Origin: JACDAN01 sp963847235
GTDB lineage: Bacteria; Actinomycetota; Thermoleophilia; Gaiellales; Gaiellaceae
Assembly: GCA_963847235.1 (NCBI GenBank)
Contig: CAWJYU010000004.1
Location: forward strand, 310,001 to 374,000
Direction: 5' to 3'
DNA: 64,000 nucleotides
In this document: piece after piece, positions 54,390 through 62,680 of the stretch
How positions within the stretch are numbered: position 1 is the first letter of the stretch
How the letters are laid out: every line of letters starts with the position of its first letter
Position numbers and translations under genes: made by a program
The notes under the pieces: generated by a model
The model's database searches: none
What the model was told of the DNA's origin: nothing
The model's input: the letters and a program-made list of their open reading frames with translations, nothing else

Positions 54390-54737
54390 CGGGACTCGCG
54401 CAGCATGTCGACGGTGAGTCGGCACGCGATCCCGAATGCAACGAGGATCATGGCGAAGAAGCCGCCGATGAACATGATGCCGGCGTCGGTAATCGCCGAA
54501 GAACTCGGGCGTCCGGCTCGGAGAACGGCAGCACGACAACCAGCGCGACGAACGGGAGCATGAGCATCCACCAGCGGGGAACGAGAGCTCCGGCGATCGG
54601 CTGTATCAGGATGGCGCCCGCGGCGTAAGTCTCGACCAGCCACGACTCGTCCTGCGTCGCAGAGCTCGTACGTGAAGGCAAAGACGATCGCCAGAGCGGC
54701 GTAGACAAGTGCTGCAATCGTTTGCGTCTCGCACTCG
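54386..54737 (-). CDS. Small multi-span membrane protein, frame-shifted twice
   Basis: Three hydrophobic stretches lie in successive frames on the - strand: AALVYAALAIVFAFTYELCD near 54670-54730, then ESWLVETYAAGAILIQPIAG with ALVPRWWMLMLPFVALVVVL near 54520-54650, and ITDAGIMFIGGFFAMILVAF ending at the TAG at 54386. Frame changes fall near 54660 and 54500. The order and spacing suggest a single protein of about 115 residues with three or four helices. The start codon could not be fixed. Function unknown. Its stop codon overlaps that of comB. Confidence 0.5.
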
Positions 54738-54758
54738 AAAAGAGTCTAAGAAGCCAAC

Positions 54759-54764
54759 TTGACA
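54759..54764 (+). promoter_or_regulatory. -35 element of the imuB SOS promoter
   Basis: TTGACA, an exact consensus, with an ATAGAA-like -10 17 nt downstream (54782-54787). Two LexA boxes cover the spacer and the -10/start region. Confidence 0.65.
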
Positions 54765-54765
54765 C

Positions 54766-54779
54766 CGAACACACGTTCG
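54766..54779. promoter_or_regulatory. LexA (SOS) box 1 upstream of imuB
   Basis: CGAACACACGTTCG contains GAAC-N4-GTTC, the actinobacterial/Gram-positive LexA consensus. It lies between the -35 and -10 elements. Confidence 0.8.
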
Positions 54780-54783
54780 TGAT

Positions 54784-54797
54784 AGAACACGTGTTCG
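54784..54797. promoter_or_regulatory. LexA (SOS) box 2 upstream of imuB
   Basis: AGAACACGTGTTCG contains GAAC-ACGT-GTTC, a perfect palindromic core. It is 18 nt (centre to centre) from box 1 and ends 3 nt before the imuB ATG. Confidence 0.8.
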
Positions 54798-54800
54798 GTC

Positions 54801-55986
54801 ATGATCGCCTGCCTCGCCATCCCCGGATTCCAGCTTCGCGCCGCGCTTCGCTAAGCGGCCCAGCCTCGCGCTCGAGCCTGCGGCGCTCGCGCCTCCCGAG
54901 GGCGTCGAGCCGCTGATCGGGCCGGTGACCGCTGCGGCTCACCAGGCCGGCGTCCGGCCCGGGATGCGCATGGGGGAGGCGCTCGCGACCTGCCCACGCC
55001 TCGTCCTCGTCGAGCCCGACCCGGCCGGCGCGGAGCGCGACTGGGAGGAGATCGTCCGCCGGCTCGAGGACAACGGTTTCGCCGTCGAGTCCGCCCAGCT
55101 CGGCACCGCCTATTTCGACACGCGCGGGGTGGAACGCCTCTACGGCGGCCTCGAGCAGGCGCTGAAGCGCGCCCTCGCCGCGGTCGGCTCACACTGGGAC
55201 GCGCGCGTTGGCGCGGCCACCCGTCGGTTCGCCGCCCTCGCGGCAGCCAACGTCGCGCGCCCAGGCCAGGTTCTCGTCGTCTCCGACGAGCACACGCAGG
55301 ACTTCCTCGCCCCGCTTCCACTCCGCCTGCTCGGGCTGGACGAGCGACGCCGCGAGGAGCTGGAGGCGCTGGGCGTGAAGAAGGTGGGACAGCTTGCCGG
55401 GCTTCCGGGCGCTGCCGTTGCCGAACGACTGGGACCGGACGGCCGCAGCGCCTGGAGCCAGGCGAGAGGAGGGAAGCGCGGTCGCATCCGCGGCCGCCGC
55501 CCGCCCGCCGAGGTGGTCGAGGAGCTCGAGTTCCCCGAGGCGGTCGGGAACGAGATCACACTCCGCCGCGCCCTTGCCAGCCTGGCCGAAAAGGCCGTCA
55601 ACCGGCCCGAGCGCGCCGACCGCTTCGTCCGAAAAGTCGCACTTTCGGCACGACTCGTCGGCGGAGCCTCCTGGCGCCGGACACTGACCTTCCGCGATCC
55701 CGCCGGCGACCACGACCGGATCCGGATCGCGCTCGGCCCGAAGATCGCCGAGCTGCCGGCGCCGGTCCGGGCGCTTCGCCTCGAGCTCGTCGAGCTGACC
55801 GAGGAGACCGGCCGGCAGCTCGAGCTCGTCAAGACCGAGGGCGCCGAGCTTCAAAACCGCCTCCGTGAAGGACTGCGTCAGGTCAAGGCCTCGACCGGCG
55901 GCGGGTCGGTGGCAACAGTGGTCGAAGTGGCCCCGTGGTCGCGGATCCCCGAAGCGCGAGCGCTCTTCGTACCGCAGGACGGTTAA
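54801..55986 (+). CDS. imuB: ImuB-like catalytically inactive Y-family polymerase, frame-shifted near 54850
   Basis: ImuB is the adaptor of the SOS mutasome with DnaE2. From ATG 54801 the protein reads IACLAIPGFQLRAAL, then the frame changes near 54850 and continues RPSLALEPAALAPPEG, HQAGVRPGMRMGEALATCPR, AYFDTRGVERLYGGLEQAL, VGAATRRFAALAAANVA and a little-finger region ending VEVAPWSRIPEARALFVPQ. Active Y-polymerases have D-x-D/DAFF near the start and S-x-D-E later. Here these are AIPGF and AYFDT, so catalytic carboxylates are missing, as in mycobacterial ImuB. Two LexA boxes lie directly upstream. Confidence 0.85.
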
Positions 55987-56213
55987 ACGAACCGCGGCCA
56001 GCCCTCGTCGAGCCGAGAGCAGACGGGGCGCCGCGTCTCGTCAACCGCCTCACGGTCGAGCTGATCCGGGAGGAGTGGCGCGTGCTCGACCGCTGGTGGA
56101 CGGAGCAGCCGATCAACCGCCGCTACTTCGACGTCGTGCTGGAGAGCGGCCAGAACGTGGTCGTCTTCCACGACGACGAGCACGGCCGCTGGTTCAGCCA
56201 GCGGGGCGCGTAG
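55935..56213 (+). CDS. Small DUF6504-like protein following imuB
   Basis: A 92-residue protein whose C-terminal half is well ordered (RLTVELIREEWRVLDRWWTE, RRYFDVVLESGQNVVVFHDD, RWFSQRGA). It resembles short proteins annotated as DUF6504 next to imuB in other actinobacteria; I base this on recall of the pattern, not on a search. The only upstream start is GTG 55935, which overlaps imuB by 52 nt, so translation is probably coupled. It may be a small accessory factor of the mutasome (inference). Confidence 0.65.
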   Translation: MVADPRSASALRTAGRLNEPRPALVEPRADGAPRLVNRLTVELIREEWRVLDRWWTEQPINRRYFDVVLESGQNVVVFHDDEHGRWFSQRGA

Positions 56214-56216
56214 TGG

Positions 56217-56222
56217 TTAGAT
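56217..56222 (+). promoter_or_regulatory. Putative -10 element before the 48-residue membrane protein
   Basis: TTAGAT 7 nt before ATG 56230, in the 16-nt gap after the previous stop. Confidence 0.35.
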
Positions 56223-56229
56223 CACACCC

Positions 56230-56376
56230 ATGACCCTGCTCTGGTTCTTCATCTGGTTCATCTGGAACCTCGTCGGCGACAAGGAGCCCCTCACCTTCGA
56301 TCCCGTCAACTTCTGGGCCGGATTCCTGCTCCTCGCCGTCGCGGTCGATCTCGCCGGAGTCCACGCGCGCAACTAG
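56230..56376 (+). CDS. Small two-helix membrane protein
   Basis: A 48-residue protein with an aromatic N-terminal helix (TLLWFFIWFIWNLVG), a short polar loop (DKEPLTFDP) and a second helix (FWAGFLLLAVAVDLAGVH). Composition and codon use match the surrounding genes, and a promoter-like element sits in front. It ends 8 nt before the VOC gene, overlapping that gene's ribosome-binding site. No family recognised. Confidence 0.55.
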   Translation: MTLLWFFIWFIWNLVGDKEPLTFDPVNFWAGFLLLAVAVDLAGVHARN

Positions 56377-56384
56377 GAGCCCAA

Positions 56385-56750
56385 GTGTCTCCCACGATGG
56401 CTGAGGGAAAGATCTGTTACGTCGAGATCCCCGCCGCCGAAATCGAGCGCTCGGCCGCGTTCTACGAGCTCGTCTTCGGCTGGCGCATCAGGCGGCCCGA
56501 TGACGGCCGGACGGCCTTCGACGACACGACCGAGGAGGTGAGCGGCGCCTGGGTGACCGGCAGGCCGCCGATGGAGGAGCCGGGCCCGCTGATCTACATC
56601 ATGGTCGACGACGCGGAAGCGACCGTCGACGCAATCGTCGCCCACGGAGGCGAGATCGTGCAGCCCATCGGAGGCGACGCACCGGAGATCACCGCGCGAT
56701 TCCGCGACCCGGGAGGAAACGTCCTCGGCATCTACCAGCAGCCATCGTGA
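56385..56750 (+). CDS. VOC superfamily (glyoxalase/bleomycin-resistance-like) protein
   Basis: A 121-residue beta-alpha-beta-beta-beta protein of the vicinal-oxygen-chelate fold: CYVEIPAAEIERSAAFYELVFGW, IYIMVDDAEATVDAIVAHGG, RFRDPGGNVLGIYQQ. The pattern fits the small single-domain group in which metal ligands can be placed at Glu and Asp positions, but the substrate is not predictable. GTG 56385 is preferred because AGGAG lies 6 nt upstream. It overlaps the next gene by 4 nt. Confidence 0.85.
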   Translation: MSPTMAEGKICYVEIPAAEIERSAAFYELVFGWRIRRPDDGRTAFDDTTEEVSGAWVTGRPPMEEPGPLIYIMVDDAEATVDAIVAHGGEIVQPIGGDAPEITARFRDPGGNVLGIYQQPS

Positions 56751-57388
56751 CCGCCGAGATCCGCGACGTCGCGCCCGGCCTGTGGATCTGGCGCATCGAG
56801 CATCCGGACTGGGCGCCGCAGGTCAAGTGGGAGCCGCCGGTGACCTCGACGGTGGTGGAGTCGGGCGGCGAGGTGGCGCTCCTCGATGCGCTCGCTCCGC
56901 CCGAGGACGCAGTGGAGATCTGGGACCGCCTCGACGCGAGCCCGCCGACGGTCCTGATCGTCCTCAAGCCCGACCATGTCCGCGACGTCGACCTCTTCGT
57001 CCAACGCTACGGCGCGAAGGCATACGGGCCCGACGTCTTCTACGGCGGCGACGCGCCCGAAACGGAGCTGGACTGGATCGGCGAAGGCAGCGTGCTCCCC
57101 GGCGGCCTGACCGCGCTCTACGACGGGCGCGGCCGCAACGAGACCCCGATGTGGCTGCCGGAGCAGCGGGCGATCGTCTTCGCCGACGCGTTGACGGAGC
57201 GGGACGGCCAGCTCGTGATCTGGGGCACGCCGTGGCACGAGAAGCGCGTCCTTCCGGCGATGAGAGAGCTGCTCGAGCTGCCGTTCGAGCACGTGATCAT
57301 CTCCCACGGCGAGCCCGTGCACGACCGCGCCGCGTTCGAGCGGGCGCTCGAGCTTCCGCCCTACATGGGCGAGATCGTCGGCGACTAG
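56747..57388 (+). CDS. Metallo-beta-lactamase-fold-like protein with degenerate metal motif
   Basis: A 213-residue protein with the strand order of MBL hydrolases: GLWIWRIEHPD, STVVESGGEVALLDALAP, VLIVLKPDHVRDVDLFVQRYG, IVFADALTE, HVIISHGEPVHD. The zinc motif HxHxDH is replaced by KPDHVRD, so classic binuclear zinc binding is unlikely, although the later Asp and His are kept. Probably a hydrolase relative of unknown substrate. It starts with a GTG overlapping the VOC stop. Confidence 0.75.
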   Translation: MTAEIRDVAPGLWIWRIEHPDWAPQVKWEPPVTSTVVESGGEVALLDALAPPEDAVEIWDRLDASPPTVLIVLKPDHVRDVDLFVQRYGAKAYGPDVFYGGDAPETELDWIGEGSVLPGGLTALYDGRGRNETPMWLPEQRAIVFADALTERDGQLVIWGTPWHEKRVLPAMRELLELPFEHVIISHGEPVHDRAAFERALELPPYMGEIVGD

Positions 57389-57420
57389 AAACGGTTCGAC
57401 GCGACCCGTACACAGGCGAG

Positions 57421-57426
57421 TAGGCT
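57421..57426 (+). promoter_or_regulatory. Putative -10 element before the 54-residue membrane protein
   Basis: TAGGCT exactly 6 nt before ATG 57433; identical to the hexamer and spacing before aroC. Confidence 0.45.
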
Positions 57427-57432
57427 CGGCCC

Positions 57433-57597
57433 ATGACCCATGTCCTTCGCTTCGTGAACCTTTGGCGCGCCGCCTGGTGGACGGCCGCGACGGGCCTGAT
57501 CACCTTCGGCTTCCTGATCGACGGGACGTCGGAGCCGGGGCACCACGCCGGGCTGATCCTCGGCGGAATCGCGCTCGGGGTGTCGTTCCGCCGTTAG
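57433..57597 (+). CDS. Small two-helix membrane protein
   Basis: A 54-residue protein (THVLRFVNLWRAAWWTAATG then LITFGFLID, a short loop with two histidines, and AGLILGGIALGVSFRR). It has its own promoter-like element and a leaderless ATG. It converges on the TfoX-like gene with a 4-nt overlap of stop codons. No family recognised. Confidence 0.55.
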   Translation: MTHVLRFVNLWRAAWWTAATGLITFGFLIDGTSEPGHHAGLILGGIALGVSFRR

Positions 57598-57914
57598 GCT
57601 TTTCGCAGTCGCAGGGCGGTCTCGGCGAGCTCTGCCCACCTGTCCTCGTGCGCCGGCGGCACCTCGATCCAGCCGCCCATCTTCCGGCCGTTGTCGGCCG
57701 GCTCGTAGACTCGGGCGCCGTCCAGTGCCAGCGCTTTCTCCTGCTCCGCCTCGTCGGGGAGCTTGAACGCCATCGTCCCGCGTGACTCGAGGCAGGCGAT
57801 CAGCTTCCCGCCGGCCTTGATGCTCGGCCGGCCCATCATCTGGCTCTGCTCGACGTCGGGATCGCGGGCACCGAGGTCGTCGACGATCTCCTCGAAGCGA
57901 GCGCGCGGGTTCAC
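57594..57914 (-). CDS. TfoX N-terminal-like / YjbR-type protein
   Basis: A 106-residue protein with FEEIVDDLGARDPDVEQSQM, the MMGRPSIKAGGKLIACL core, ESRGTMAFKLPDEAEQEKAL and a C-terminal GGWIEVPPAHEDRWAELAET segment. This layout matches small proteins of the TfoX N-terminal or YjbR/MmcQ-like group. These are of uncertain function in actinobacteria, and a direct role in competence cannot be claimed. Confidence 0.75.
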   Translation of the reverse strand: MNPRARFEEIVDDLGARDPDVEQSQMMGRPSIKAGGKLIACLESRGTMAFKLPDEAEQEKALALDGARVYEPADNGRKMGGWIEVPPAHEDRWAELAETALRLRKA

Positions 57915-57925
57915 GAGAGCCGACC

Positions 57926-58678
57926 CTACTGCTCGCGGATGAACGCCGCGAACCCGTCATCCGGCGCGTGGAAGTTCAGGAACCGGACCGGTGACTCGAC
58001 GCGCAGGATCCCGTGCTCCTCGCCCGGCGGCGCGGCGACGAACGGCCCAGGCCCGAACCGTGCCTCGCCGCCGTTCGCCCACAGCCCGAGCTCGCCTTCG
58101 AGCACGTAGAACGAATCGATCTGCGCGTCGTGCCGGTGCGGCGGGATCGGGCCGAACCCCCCGAGCGCCTCGAACTCGAGGAAGCAGACCTCCGGCCGCG
58201 CGGCCCGCACGGTGATGGTCCGAACCGGGTGCTCGAGCCGCTCCCCGCCGCCCGGCTCGGTGATCTCCGCATCGCCCGGCCCGCGCGGCTCGTCGACGTC
58301 GACGCTGTCCCACTTCGCGTCCTCGCCTTGAGTCCGGCGGCGGATGTACTCGATGAAGCCAGAGTCCGGCGCGTGCAGGTTCAGGTACCGCGTTCGCTCA
58401 TGCCCTGCGGAGCTCGTGAAGCCGTGGACGATCCCGGGCGGAACCGCCACAGACGCTCCGGCACTCGCCCGAAGTGTCTCCGTCCCGCAGAGGATCTCGA
58501 GCTCGCCTTCCAGGACGTAGAACGCGTCGACGTGGTGCTCGTGGTAGTGCGGGCCGGTGCCGACGAAGTCCGGTCCGACCGACACCTCGTTGACCGAGAG
58601 CTCTGGCCGCTCGAGCTTCACGACGATGTGCGCTCCCAGCCGTTCGCCCTCGCCAGGTTCCTGAACGATGGCACTCAC
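57926..58678 (-). CDS. Bicupin protein
   Basis: A 250-residue protein with two tandem cupin domains. The first has GPHYHEHHVDAFYVLEGELE (metal His cluster) and PPGIVHGF; the second has GPIPPHRHDAQIDSFYVLEGE and PPGEEHGI. Both motifs are complete, so each could bind a metal. GTG 58678 is chosen because an extended start would overlap the dnaE2 promoter and LexA box. The substrate or effector is unknown. It is divergent from dnaE2. Confidence 0.85.
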   Translation of the reverse strand: MSAIVQEPGEGERLGAHIVVKLERPELSVNEVSVGPDFVGTGPHYHEHHVDAFYVLEGELEILCGTETLRASAGASVAVPPGIVHGFTSSAGHERTRYLNLHAPDSGFIEYIRRRTQGEDAKWDSVDVDEPRGPGDAEITEPGGGERLEHPVRTITVRAARPEVCFLEFEALGGFGPIPPHRHDAQIDSFYVLEGELGLWANGGEARFGPGPFVAAPPGEEHGILRVESPVRFLNFHAPDDGFAAFIREQ

Positions 58679-58706
58679 GGGACCAAAACTAACTGCCAGA
58701 CACCGG

Positions 58707-58712
58707 TTGACA
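58707..58712 (+). promoter_or_regulatory. -35 element of the dnaE2 SOS promoter
   Basis: TTGACA, exact consensus, 16 nt before the LexA box that overlaps the expected -10 region. Confidence 0.55.
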
Positions 58713-58728
58713 CCTCGACCATGGAAAG

Positions 58729-58742
58729 CGAACATATGTTCG
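58729..58742. promoter_or_regulatory. LexA (SOS) box upstream of dnaE2
   Basis: CGAACATATGTTCG is a perfect 14-bp palindrome of the GAAC-N4-GTTC type. It ends 3 nt before the dnaE2 GTG. Confidence 0.85.
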
Positions 58743-58745
58743 ATT

Positions 58746-61700
58746 GTGGCATATACCGAGCTTCACGCGCACTCCTCCTACTCGTTCCTCGACGGCGCCT
58801 CGCTGCCCGAGGAGCTGGCGGTTCGCGCGGCCGAGCTCGGCTACGAGGCGCTCGCGCTCACCGACCACGACGGCGTCTACGGGTCACTCGAGTTCGCACA
58901 CGCTGCGAAGTCGTTCGGCATCCGGCCGATCACCGGCGCGGAGGTGACGCTCGGCGACGGCTCGCACGTCACGTTGCTGGTGGAGAGCCCGCGCGGCTAC
59001 GCGAACCTCTGCCGCCTGCTGACGGCGGCCCATGCCGGGACACGTCCGAAGGAGGGCGAGCCCGCATTGGATCCTGCGCTCGACCAGGCGCTGCTGGAGG
59101 AGCTGAACGACGGCCTGGTGTGCCTGTCGGGCTGCTCGCGGTTCGGCCTCGGCGTGCGAAACCCGAACGCCGCGGCCCGGCTGGCGCAGGCGTTCGGGCG
59201 CGAGCGCTTCTTCGTCGAGCTCCAGCGGCCGTTCGAGCGGGGCGACGTCAGGCGGAACGCGCGGCTTCGGGAGCTTGCCGAGACGCTGCGGGTCGTGACG
59301 GTCGTGACGGGCGACGTCCACGCGCATGCGGCCTCGCGGGCGCCGCTGCAGGACGCGCTCGTCGCGATCCGGCACCGCACCTCGCTCGAGGGCTCGGAGC
59401 CGGAGCGGCGCGGGAACCACGAGGCGGTGCTGCGGGCACCGGACGAGATGGCGGGGCGCTTCCCGCTCGACCGGGAGGCGGTGGAGCGCACGGCGCTGGT
59501 GGCCGAGCGCTGCGAGTTCGACCTCACACAGGAGCTCGGCTATCGCTACCCGGACTTCTCGGACGGGGCCGAACCTGCCATCACCCGCCTGGCAGAAGTC
59601 TGCAACCAAGCCTTTTCGGGGCGGTACTCGGAGGCAAGTAACAGTCTGTTACTAAGTGCCCGGGCCCGGCTCGACGAGGAGCTGGCGCTGATCGACGAGA
59701 TCGAGCTCGCCGGGTTCTTCCTCCTGCACTACGAGGTGCTCGAGCTCGCGCGGGAGGTCGCCGTCGAGGTTCGCGGCCGGGAATCGCCGCGGAACTCACT
59801 GCCGCCGGGCCGGGGGCGAGGGTCGTCCGTCGGGTCGATCGTCTGCTACCTGACCGGGCTTTCGCACGTGGACCCTGTTGAGGCGGACCTCTCGCTCGGG
59901 CGCTTCATCAACCGAGAGCTGACCGGCGTCCCGGACATCGACCTCGACTTCCCGCGCGACATCCGCGAGAAGCTGATCGTCGCCGTCACCGAGAAGTACG
60001 GGCGGGAGCACGCCGCGCTGGTCGCGAGCTTCTCGACGTACCGGTCGCGCGGCGCGATCCGCGACATCGGCAAGGCGCTCGGCCTCCCGTACGGCGAGCT
60101 CGAGCGGCTCGCGCGGGTCTCGGACGGGTGGAACGCCAAGCGGGTCGCGGAGGAGCTGCAATTCGTCCCGGGGTTCGAGGATCGCGCTCAGTCACCGCGC
60201 TGGCGCGCCTTCGCCGAGCTGACGCACGAGATCGCCGGGCTGCCGCGGCACATCTCGCAGCACCCCGGCGGGATGGTGATCTCGACCCGGCCGCTGGTCG
60301 AGCTCGTCCCTGTGCAGCCCGCGGCCATGGCCGGGCGGCAGCTCGTCCAGTGGGACAAGGACTCCTGCGACGACGCGGGCTTCCTGAAGATCGACCTGCT
60401 CGGGCTCGGGATGCTCTCGGCGGTCGAGGAGTGCGTCGACGGGATCGCCCGCGCTACGCGCCCTAGTAACCCGATCGACCTCTCGCGGATCCCGCTGGAC
60501 GACCCGGAGACCTTTGCGCAGATCCGGGACGCGGACACGGTCGGCGCGTTCCAGATCGAGAGCCGGGCGCAGATGCAGACGATCCTGCGCACCAGGCCCG
60601 AGACGCTCGAGGACATCATGGTGCAGGTCGCGCTGGTGCGGCCGGGGCCGATCCAGGGCAAGGCCGTCCATCCGTACATCGAGCGTCGGCAGAAGCTGCG
60701 GGAGGATCCGTCGTACGAGCCGCCGGCCGACCATCCGTTGCTGCAGGAGCCGCTGCGGGACACGCTCGGCGTCGTCGTCTTCCAGGACCAGGTGCTGGAG
60801 GTGGCGATGGCGCTGGCCGGGTTCAGCGTGGGGGAGGCGGAGGGCTTGCGGCGGGCGATGAGCCGAAAGCGGAGTGAGGCCGCGCTCGAGGCGTATCGGC
60901 GGCGGTTCGTCGAGGGCGCGCTCGGGCGGGGTGTGGACGAGGAGCTGGCGGATTCGATCTACGACAAGCTCGTCGCCTTTTCGGGGTTCGGGTTCCCGAA
61001 GTCGCACGCGGCCGCCTTCGGGCTGCTGGCGTACCAGTCGCAGTACCTGCGGTGCCACTTCCCGGCCGAGTTCCTGGCGGCGCTCTTGAACGCGCAGCCG
61101 ATGGGCTTCTACCCGCCGGCGACGCTGGTGCGGGACGCGCAGCGGCGCGGGGTGGAGGTGCTCCCGCCGGACGTGAACCTCAGCGAGGCGAAGTGCGTGG
61201 TCGAGGACGGACGTATCCGGATGGGGATCGAGTACGTGACGTCGGTGGGCGAGGACGACGCGAAGGCGTTGGTGGCGGAGCGCGAGCGGGGCGGGCCGTT
61301 CCTCGACGTCCGGGATCTCGCGCAGCGGGCGCCGCTTCGGCGGGAGGGGCTGCAGGCGCTGATCGAGTCCGGCGCGTGTGCGTCCTTTGGTGAGGGGGCG
61401 CGGCCGCTGATCTGGGAGGCAGGGCTGGCGCCGCGGTCGTCCTCGGTGCCGGGGTCGGGCGGGGAGGTCCGGCAGCTCGCGCTACCGCTGGACCCGACGG
61501 TGGAGACGCCGGAGCTCCCTGAGCCGACCAACTGGGAGCGGATGCTCGCGGACTATCGGACGACGAGCGTCTCGGTGGGCGTCCACCCGATGGAGCTCCT
61601 GCGCCCGCACCTTCCGGCCACTGTCCGCTCGAGCCATGACGTGTCTCTGACACTCAACGGGGCCCAGGTGGCCGTGGCCGGAATGGTCGTGGCGCGCCAG

Positions 61701-61976
61701 CGCCCGTCCACGGCGAAGGGCGTTGTCTTCCTGCTGCTCGAGGACGAGTTCGGCCAGATGAACCTGATCGTCCCGCCGCAGGTCTACGAGCGCTTCAGGC
61801 CGGTCGTTCGGGCGGAGAAGCTGGTCCTTGCGCGAGGGCGGTTCGAGCGGCAGGGGCGGAACCAGAACGTCCTCGTGCGGGAGATCGAGACCCTCGCGCC
61901 GCTCGCCCGGCGCCTCGCCGAGGTCGAGCAGCTCGGCGACTCACTCCCGCCGGCGCACCACTTCGGCCACCGCTAG
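58746..61976 (+). CDS. dnaE2: Error-prone DNA polymerase DnaE2
   Basis: A 1076-residue C-family polymerase of the SOS mutasome. The PHP domain starts YTELHAHSSYSFLDGASLPE. The polymerase core has GRGRGSSVGSIVCYLTGLSHVDP, PDIDLDFPRDIREKLI with the catalytic aspartates, SQHPGGMVIS, VRPGPIQGKAVHPYI and FPKSHAAAFGLLAYQSQYLRCHFP. A C-terminal OB fold follows. It lacks the tau-binding tail of replicative DnaE1. GTG 58746 just after the LexA box is preferred over upstream in-frame starts. A palindrome-encoded SNSLLL insert lies near residue 300, in a variable linker. Confidence 0.95.
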   Translation: MAYTELHAHSSYSFLDGASLPEELAVRAAELGYEALALTDHDGVYGSLEFAHAAKSFGIRPITGAEVTLGDGSHVTLLVESPRGYANLCRLLTAAHAGTRPKEGEPALDPALDQALLEELNDGLVCLSGCSRFGLGVRNPNAAARLAQAFGRERFFVELQRPFERGDVRRNARLRELAETLRVVTVVTGDVHAHAASRAPLQDALVAIRHRTSLEGSEPERRGNHEAVLRAPDEMAGRFPLDREAVERTALVAERCEFDLTQELGYRYPDFSDGAEPAITRLAEVCNQAFSGRYSEASNSLLLSARARLDEELALIDEIELAGFFLLHYEVLELAREVAVEVRGRESPRNSLPPGRGRGSSVGSIVCYLTGLSHVDPVEADLSLGRFINRELTGVPDIDLDFPRDIREKLIVAVTEKYGREHAALVASFSTYRSRGAIRDIGKALGLPYGELERLARVSDGWNAKRVAEELQFVPGFEDRAQSPRWRAFAELTHEIAGLPRHISQHPGGMVISTRPLVELVPVQPAAMAGRQLVQWDKDSCDDAGFLKIDLLGLGMLSAVEECVDGIARATRPSNPIDLSRIPLDDPETFAQIRDADTVGAFQIESRAQMQTILRTRPETLEDIMVQVALVRPGPIQGKAVHPYIERRQKLREDPSYEPPADHPLLQEPLRDTLGVVVFQDQVLEVAMALAGFSVGEAEGLRRAMSRKRSEAALEAYRRRFVEGALGRGVDEELADSIYDKLVAFSGFGFPKSHAAAFGLLAYQSQYLRCHFPAEFLAALLNAQPMGFYPPATLVRDAQRRGVEVLPPDVNLSEAKCVVEDGRIRMGIEYVTSVGEDDAKALVAERERGGPFLDVRDLAQRAPLRREGLQALIESGACASFGEGARPLIWEAGLAPRSSSVPGSGGEVRQLALPLDPTVETPELPEPTNWERMLADYRTTSVSVGVHPMELLRPHLPATVRSSHDVSLTLNGAQVAVAGMVVARQRPSTAKGVVFLLLEDEFGQMNLIVPPQVYERFRPVVRAEKLVLARGRFERQGRNQNVLVREIETLAPLARRLAEVEQLGDSLPPAHHFGHR
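59637..59653. repeat. 17-bp palindrome inside dnaE2, same core as at accC
   Basis: AGTAACAG-T-CTGTTACT, identical to the core of the palindrome at 10841-10863, about 48.8 kb away. Read in the dnaE2 frame it again gives SNSLLL. A GGAGGC precedes it by a few bases. Confidence 0.9.
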
Positions 61977-61993
61977 CAACAATTGAGAGCGGT

Positions 61994-62680
61994 ATGGGCC
62001 TTGCAGATCGGGAGTACGCGCGACGCGGAACCTCGCGACGGCGGCGGCTGGTCGCCAATTCCGTCGGCGTTGTCCTGGTCCTGGCGGTCATTGCTTCAGC
62101 CGTCTTCGTTCTCCGCATATCGGACGAGCAAGGGCCGACGGCGATGATCTCTCCCGGCGTCGCCGGCCTCGGCGCCGGCGTCGAATCGCAGGACCTCTAC
62201 CCGGCGGACGATCCCTGGGCCGCCTACCTCGCTCCGGAGAGCGCGTGTCCGGGTGGAGACACTCGCTCCACATCCGTTCGGGTGCAGCAGCAGACGATGA
62301 TCTGCCTGCTCAACTGGGCCAGGCAGCGTCGAGGGCTTTCAGCGCTTCCCGAACAACCGCTGCTCTCACGTGCGGCGGCACTGAAGGGACGAGACATCCA
62401 TGCCTGCGCCGACTTCGCTCATGAAGCGTGCGGAAAGCCGGCGAATGCCGTCGTGACCGAAGCGGACTACGAGCCTGACGGCTGGGGCGAGAACCTCTAC
62501 CTGGGCCCCGGGGAGCTCGGGCGGCCGAGAGTCGCGTTGGATGGGTGGCTGAACTCCACCGGTCATCGCGAGAATCTCTTCCGAGCCGACTGGGCCGAAC
62601 AAGGCGTCGCGCTCGTCGAGGTCCCGTTGTTCGAGGGCCAGTCGGACGTAGCAATCTGGGTCTCGCACTTCGGGCGCTAG
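61994..62680 (+). CDS. CAP/SCP-domain secreted or membrane-anchored protein
   Basis: A 228-residue protein with a basic N-terminal tail, one membrane helix (about 23-44, NSVGVVLVLAVIASAVFVL) and an extracytoplasmic CAP domain. The CAP signatures are ICLLNWARQRRGLSALPEQP, LSRAAALKGRDI, GENLYLGPG and LNSTGHRENLFRADW, which place the two histidines and glutamates. Four cysteines could form disulphides. CAP proteins of bacteria have varied and mostly unknown roles. It converges on the lipoprotein gene. Confidence 0.88.
   Translation: MGLADREYARRGTSRRRRLVANSVGVVLVLAVIASAVFVLRISDEQGPTAMISPGVAGLGAGVESQDLYPADDPWAAYLAPESACPGGDTRSTSVRVQQQTMICLLNWARQRRGLSALPEQPLLSRAAALKGRDIHACADFAHEACGKPANAVVTEADYEPDGWGENLYLGPGELGRPRVALDGWLNSTGHRENLFRADWAEQGVALVEVPLFEGQSDVAIWVSHFGR

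Noticed and set aside
60462..60470. TAGTAACC in dnaE2 as a further copy of the palindrome
   Set aside because: Only one half-site is present and there is no matching CTGTTACT arm.
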